NCBI GenBank assembly: GCA_944325705.1 | Contig: CALVBB010000018.1 | Coordinates: forward strand, 1-44,627 | DNA from: Candidatus Gastranaerophilales bacterium | GTDB taxonomy: Bacteria; Cyanobacteriota; Vampirovibrionia; Gastranaerophilales; Gastranaerophilaceae | Direction: 5' to 3' | DNA length: 44,627 bases | Part shown: piece by piece, positions 40,793-44,627 of the stretch | Numbering within the stretch: the stretch's first letter is position 1 | Layout of the letters: each line of letters opens with the position of its first letter | Notes under the pieces: model-generated | What the model saw: only the letters and a program-made list of their open reading frames with translations | What the model was told of the DNA's origin: nothing | Databases searched by the model: none | Position numbers and translations under genes: made by a program

Positions 40793-41467
40793 ATGCGAAA
40801 AATCAAGGCATTTACGCTTGCTGAAGTATTGATAACTCTCGGTATTATCGGTGTTGTGGCGGCTATGACATTGCCGACATTAATAGGCAAATATCAAAAA
40901 CAGGTTGCGGTAAATAAATTAAAAAAATTCTACTCTGTTATGACGCAGGCAATAAAATTAGAGGAAACAAAAAACGGTTCGATGGAGTACTGGATGCCTG
41001 ATTGCGACACAGAAGACGATTGTTTTGAAAAATGGTATAATCAGCATTTGGATAAACATGTTAAATCTGTGTTGAAAAGAAAAGCTAAAGGAAGTGCAAA
41101 AAACTATGAGGTAGAGTTTGCTGACGGCAGCGGCTTTAATGCTTACGTAAGCAATAATTCATTGATACATTTCTTTTACTGCACAGAATTCGGCTATTGC
41201 GGCAGTGAAAAGTTTGACGGAACGCGAACATTTTTATTTTCAATATGCAAAGTTAAAGGAAAATACCAATTTGTAACCTCTAACTGCGGTGCACAAACAG
41301 CAACAAGAGAACAACTACTGGACAAATGTTTGAAAGGTAATAATGATGATGCTGACGTCTATTCTAAAGGCCGCAGACACTACTGCACACGACTTATAGA
41401 ATATGACGGATGGGAAATGAAGGACGACTACCCGTGGTTTCAGGCAAAACAGCCGGAGAAAGAGTAG
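40793..41467 (+). CDS. prepilin-like protein 2
   Basis: 224 aa. A short leader MRKIKA precedes FTLAEVLITLGIIGVVAA, the usual short prepilin leader. The start at 40793 has GGAGG 6 bases upstream; the frame is open six codons further. The domain after the helix is paralogous with that at 39573: EYWMPDCDTEDDCFEKW, HFFYCTEFGYCGSEKF, SICKVKGKYQFVTSNC, RRHYCTRLIEYDGW and FQAKQPEKE. Expression from a consensus promoter, with a constitutive reading frame, contrasts with the G-tract in its neighbour. Confidence 0.88.
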   Translation: MRKIKAFTLAEVLITLGIIGVVAAMTLPTLIGKYQKQVAVNKLKKFYSVMTQAIKLEETKNGSMEYWMPDCDTEDDCFEKWYNQHLDKHVKSVLKRKAKGSAKNYEVEFADGSGFNAYVSNNSLIHFFYCTEFGYCGSEKFDGTRTFLFSICKVKGKYQFVTSNCGAQTATREQLLDKCLKGNNDDADVYSKGRRHYCTRLIEYDGWEMKDDYPWFQAKQPEKE

Positions 41468-41515
41468 TAATTTTAACAAATTGACCGTGCCGGCTGTTAA
41501 TGCTTTAATTAAGGT

Positions 41516-42178
41516 ATGAACTATATATTTTACCTTTTGATAGTAGTTTCAATAATTGCAGGCGCTGTGAACGGCAGACTGCAGGAGGTTGTAAATGCTG
41601 TGCTTACAGGTGCCGAACTTTCAGTAAAGGTTGCATTTTCCCTGATTGGAATTATGGCGTTCTGGCTCGGCATGATGAAGATAGCAAAACAGTGTGGCTT
41701 AATTGAGTTTATAGCTAAAATTATAAAACCTGTTACCAAACGCATATTCAATGAAATACCGGAGGATTCACCGGCAATAGGAGACATTGCGATGAGTTTT
41801 ACGGCAAACGCCTTCGGGCTTGCAAATGCAGCGACTCCTATCGGTATAAAGGCAATGGAGGAATTACAGCACCATAATAAAGATAAAGCTTCCGCGTCAA
41901 ATTCAATGTGCATATTTTTGGCAATGAGTACCGCAGGATTTCAGCTTATTCCGGCAACGGTAATAGCTGTTCTTATAGGAATAGGTTATAAAAATCCAAC
42001 GTCAATAATTGCACCAACACTTCTCGTAACAACAATATCATTTGTTTGCGCAATTATTATGGCAAAAATTTTCCAAAAATACTGGAAACCTCAAGAGATT
42101 ACTATGCGCAACAAGAAAAAATGCGAACAAAGCAGGCTTAGAATGTCGACTGCCGACTTAAAGGATGGTGATAACTGA
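41516..42178 (+). CDS. spmA: SpmA-like nucleoside-recognition (Gate) domain membrane protein
   Basis: 220 aa with about six hydrophobic segments. NAVLTGAELSVKVAFSLIG, MAFWLGMMKIAKQCGL, SFTANAFGLANAATPIGIKAM and FLAMSTAGFQLIPATVIAVL match SpmA-type Gate domain proteins. They form a pair with SpmB in spore formers and occur as well in bacteria that do not sporulate; transport substrate unknown. The stop overlaps the spmB start (TGATG). The charged tail (MRNKKKCEQSRLRM) is longer than usual. Confidence 0.88.
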   Translation: MNYIFYLLIVVSIIAGAVNGRLQEVVNAVLTGAELSVKVAFSLIGIMAFWLGMMKIAKQCGLIEFIAKIIKPVTKRIFNEIPEDSPAIGDIAMSFTANAFGLANAATPIGIKAMEELQHHNKDKASASNSMCIFLAMSTAGFQLIPATVIAVLIGIGYKNPTSIIAPTLLVTTISFVCAIIMAKIFQKYWKPQEITMRNKKKCEQSRLRMSTADLKDGDN

Positions 42179-42711
42179 TGTTTCAATCCGTAATGAACTT
42201 TATTTCACTATGGGCGCTTCCTGCAATAATAATTACCATTTTAACGCTTGGCTTAATAAAAAAAGTTCCTATATATGAGGTTTTTACAGACGGTGCAAAG
42301 GAAGGGTTTAAAGTATCAGTAAACATAATCCCATACCTTGTGGCAATAATAGTAGCAATCTCAATGCTGAGAGCCTCAGGAATAATAGAATTGACCGGAG
42401 AAGCTTTATCTCCTTTGTTAGCACACTTTAATATTCCGGCAGACATAATACCGGTCATGCTAGTGCGCTCACTCTCCGGCTCTGCGGCACTCGGAATTTT
42501 CTCAGATATTGCTCACAACCTAGGGCCGGACAATTACGCAACAACACTCGCCGCCGTTATGGTCGGCAGCAGTGAAACCACATTTTATGTTCTGGCAGTC
42601 TACTTCGGGGCGGTAGGAATTTCAAAACTTCGTTATGCGCTTCTGGTAGGTCTGCTTGCTGATTTAGTCGGAATTATTGCTGCTGTCACCGTTTGCAACT
42701 TAATGTTCTAA
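42178..42711 (+). CDS. spmB: SpmB-like nucleoside-recognition domain membrane protein
   Basis: 177 aa, four to five hydrophobic segments. FTDGAKEGFKVSVNIIPYLVAI, MLRASGIIELTGEALSPLL, PVMLVRSLSGSAALGIF and VGSSETTFYVLAVYFGAVGI are SpmB features. Translationally coupled to spmA, with which it presumably forms a complex in the inner membrane. No sporulation genes are in the window. Confidence 0.9.
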   Translation: MFQSVMNFISLWALPAIIITILTLGLIKKVPIYEVFTDGAKEGFKVSVNIIPYLVAIIVAISMLRASGIIELTGEALSPLLAHFNIPADIIPVMLVRSLSGSAALGIFSDIAHNLGPDNYATTLAAVMVGSSETTFYVLAVYFGAVGISKLRYALLVGLLADLVGIIAAVTVCNLMF

Positions 42712-42770
42712 TCAGCCGGCAGTCAAAATTTTTGAACTTCCCTGCGATTTTTCTAAACGACTGGAATTTA

Positions 42771-43142
42771 CTAATACTGTCCGATTAATTTAGGATTACA
42801 CAACTCTTTTGCCTCGCACCAGCTCTGCATAATCTCATCAACCTCCGGCTTAATAACTGCTTTCACCAGCACAGCATAATTTATGTCTATAAAATTTATC
42901 TTGTTTACCCTCTCAACAATAAAACTTCTAAACCCGCAATTGTGGCAGTAATGCTCCTCCGGAATAACTTCCCCGTTTTTAATTATAGACTTAAGTTTCA
43001 CTCCGCAGCACGCACAGCGGGTAATGTACCACCGATTTTCTATTAACTCTCCGCAATCCGGACAATAAGCAACATCCTTATCTGGTGTAATTTTATCGTG
43101 GCGGCAAACATTATTCCTTCTAAAATAATCAAGCAAAATCAT
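42771..43142 (-). CDS. zinc-ribbon protein of unknown function
   Basis: 123 aa. Three CxxC-type pairs (CPDCG near 27, CACCG near 43, CHNCG near 66) suggest one or two zinc ribbons; a Cys/His at VCRH lies before them. The C-terminal half is helical with no known motif. Cytoplasmic by composition. No close neighbour gives a hint of the role; it lies tail-to-tail with spmB. Confidence 0.75.
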   Translation of the reverse strand: MILLDYFRRNNVCRHDKITPDKDVAYCPDCGELIENRWYITRCACCGVKLKSIIKNGEVIPEEHYCHNCGFRSFIVERVNKINFIDINYAVLVKAVIKPEVDEIMQSWCEAKELCNPKLIGQY

Positions 43143-43172
43143 ATTTATCTATTAATAAATTAAATAGAAAAG

Positions 43173-43565
43173 TCAATCATCCTTATTAAGCCTGTAAACA
43201 TCAAAGTTTAAAATGCTTGCAAAAACAAGCCAGAGAACATAAGGAATTTGCAGCCACCCCAGAAGCGGCATCAATTTAAAAAATATAAGCGTCATAAATA
43301 ACACCAGCACAAGCAGAACAAATGAAATTACGCACGATAATCCGGCTTTTTTCCATTTGAAAAATACGTAGGGCCATAAAAAATTCACAAAGACCTGCAG
43401 TGCAAATACCACAAGCCCTGCAAGATGAAGTATAGTCTTTGGCAAGAATAAAAGGATTATAAACGACACCAGCATCAGAAAATACAAAATCATCCACGCA
43501 TAATAAAACGCTATCCCCGGAGGGGCATAAGACGGCAGTTTCAATTGTTTGTAATATTCGTACAT
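43173..43565 (-). CDS. TspO/MBR family protein
   Basis: 130 aa with four to five transmembrane helices. LPSYAPPGIAFYYAWMILYFLM resembles the TspO N-terminal PPGWVFGPVWTLLY pattern, FVNFLWPYVFFKWKKAG the NLWSxxFF loop, and IPYVLWLVFASILNFDVYRLN the conserved end. TspO proteins bind porphyrins and related ligands; it is shorter than the 155-160 aa norm. The Trp of PxWxxLY is kept. Confidence 0.85.
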   Translation of the reverse strand: MYEYYKQLKLPSYAPPGIAFYYAWMILYFLMLVSFIILLFLPKTILHLAGLVVFALQVFVNFLWPYVFFKWKKAGLSCVISFVLLVLVLFMTLIFFKLMPLLGWLQIPYVLWLVFASILNFDVYRLNKDD

Positions 43566-43669
43566 AACTAAATATTAACAAATTACGCCTGATAGAACAC
43601 TGCCCGAAATACTAATATATCAAACAAATACATCATTACATCAGGCAAAATTTAATCAATAATACTTCT

Positions 43670-44197
43670 ATGGTATTATCATCAAATATAAATAAATACA
43701 TTGAAAATTCACTTATCCGCGGTAAACTCTGCAAATGGGAAAAATCAATAGTGAATGTCTGCATAACACCGGTTACAGCCGCAATTAACAATAAAGAATT
43801 CATGCACTCACTGGTTCAAAAAGCAATTGCAGCCTGGAATACTATCTTAAAAAGCCACTGGATAAATCTACAATTCAATCAAATTTCCACTGCGGCTGAT
43901 GCTGATATAGTTGTTCACTGGGTTCAGGTTGGCAGAGTTTATGAAGGAATGTGCAAGTATCTGAGCGTTGTCGGAACGTCAATAAAAAAAATTTCCATAG
44001 AAATAGGACTTCCTAATGCTTACGGCAGAGAAACTACTGATTTGAGTATCTACTGCGCTATAATGCACGAATTCGGACACGCGCTCGGCCTCGGACACGG
44101 TGTTGACGTTGATGATATAATGTATGTTCCCCATCAGAAAAATATTTCTACACCCTCAGAAAACGATATTTATGTTTTAAAAGAAATTTATAAATAA
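43670..44197 (+). CDS. matrixin-like metalloprotease (metzincin)
   Basis: 175 aa. HEFGHALGLGH (about residues 131-141) is the HExxHxxGxxH zinc motif, and DIMY shortly after is the Met-turn, the metzincin hallmark. Structural strands such as ADIVVHWVQVG precede it, as in matrixin catalytic domains. There is no signal peptide or propeptide with a cysteine switch at this start, so either export uses another route, the start lies upstream, or it acts in the cytosol. No Shine-Dalgarno is seen. Confidence 0.85.
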   Translation: MVLSSNINKYIENSLIRGKLCKWEKSIVNVCITPVTAAINNKEFMHSLVQKAIAAWNTILKSHWINLQFNQISTAADADIVVHWVQVGRVYEGMCKYLSVVGTSIKKISIEIGLPNAYGRETTDLSIYCAIMHEFGHALGLGHGVDVDDIMYVPHQKNISTPSENDIYVLKEIYK

Positions 44198-44214
44198 AAT
44201 TAAAATATCACAAG

Positions 44215-44252
44215 AAAAATGAGAACCTGAACAATCAAGTTCTCATTTTTTT
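44215..44252. terminator. bidirectional terminator between protease gene and rRNA operon
   Basis: AAAAATGAGAAC/GTTCTCATTTTT with a 12-nt loop; serves the protease gene and, on the minus strand, the end of the rRNA operon. Confidence 0.85.
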
Positions 44253-44261
44253 AAAATAGGT

Positions 44262-44376
44262 GTCGGCAACGAGTTATTTTCCCAGGCGGTGGCCCGCCAA
44301 GTATCTTCACCGCTGTGAGTCTTTACGACCGTGTTCGAGATGGGAACGGGTGGTTTCCTCACGCTTGGTTACCGAC
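44262..44376 (-). rRNA. 5S ribosomal RNA
   Basis: The minus strand has the 5S ends GTCGGTAAC and GTTGCCGAC, which pair, and the conserved internal CCCATCTCGAACACGG segment. About 115 nt, the usual size. Confidence 0.95.
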
Positions 44377-44465
44377 GAATCTTGTAACCAGTGCTTACGC
44401 ACTCTGAAAGTTGCATAATGATTATAAGGTTTCGCAATCATCTTAACCATCCTGAAGGATAATTA

Positions 44466-44627
44466 GGAAAAGCCCTCGTCCTATTAGTATCAGTCGACTG
44501 AAAATGTTGCCATTCTTACATCTCTGACCTATCAACCGTATAATCTGTACGGGGACTTACTAGCTTATGCTATGAGAGATCTTATCTTACGGTGGGCTTC
44601 GTACTTATATGCTTTCAGCACTTATCC
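44466..44627 (-). rRNA. 23S ribosomal RNA, 3' end (continues beyond the window)
   Basis: The minus strand ends in GACTGATACTAATAGGACGAGG, shown here without its last bases, the typical 3' end of 23S rRNA, and contains the helices just upstream (CGGTTGATAGGTCAGAGATG). The rRNA operon therefore runs leftward as 23S-5S; the 16S gene lies outside the window. The exact 3' end is approximate. Confidence 0.92.

Noticed and set aside
41516-42711. Evidence of sporulation from spmA-spmB
   Set aside because: These genes occur widely in non-sporulating bacteria and no other spore gene is present.

Overview
The window looks like chromosomal DNA of a low-GC gut bacterium of the Gastranaerophilales (Melainabacteria/Vampirovibrionia, the non-photosynthetic sister group of Cyanobacteria). 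This rests on the repeated prepilin-like proteins carrying the FTLAEVLITLGIIGVVAA signature followed by disulphide-rich C-termini, on a YvcK protein with an N-terminal membrane anchor, on a GH57 branching-type enzyme, and on the low GC with standard genetic code. No 16S gene is present, so the assignment is an inference.

Left end (1-7396): integrated mobile DNA in the 3' end of tRNA-Asp(GUC). Two related large serine recombinases (1-1401, cut by the window edge, and 5763-7376) each run through the same 14-bp core, TAAATGGCGGGAAC, which is the 3' end of the tRNA. The two core copies (1274-1287 and 7315-7328) bracket a complete element of about 6.04 kb. A second, related element lies to its left and continues outside the window. 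The complete element carries a left-end array of ACGTCTAT motifs, two small genes and a resolvase, a GC-rich strongly folded segment, a minus-strand operon of four tiny overlapping genes headed by a ribbon-helix-helix regulator, a SLOG-like gene divergent from an XRE regulator, a 47-aa gene and the recombinase. There is no relaxase or replication gene that I recognise.

Chromosomal core (7400-39420): two paralogous papain/transglutaminase-like proteins, a GH57 enzyme, rpsT, pxpA, yvcK, panB-panC, rplJ-rplL behind a long leader, a cluster of small secreted cysteine-containing proteins, a recombination pair (a 1296-aa double UvrD-like helicase plus a separate Fe-S type PD-(D/E)XK nuclease), gyrB, adk-map, tmk, a degenerate HD-GYP protein, coaD, and rpmG-tRNA-Trp-secE-nusG-rplK-rplA. 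The usual rplKAJL-rpoBC cluster is split here: rplJ-rplL lie about 19 kb from rplK-rplA, and rpoB follows neither. Pantothenate/CoA synthesis is represented by panB, panC and coaD.

Right end (39420-44627): two tandem prepilin-like paralogs, the first preceded by an 11-G tract that puts a strong start site out of frame; an XRE regulator; spmA-spmB; a zinc-ribbon protein; a TspO-like membrane protein; a matrixin-type metalloprotease; and, on the minus strand, 5S rRNA and the 3' end of 23S rRNA. A family of interspersed hairpin-rich repeats (10848-11184, 24784-25255, 33170-33360 and part of 36563-36660) lies between genes. Two members have clear terminal inverted repeats and resemble non-autonomous transposable elements.
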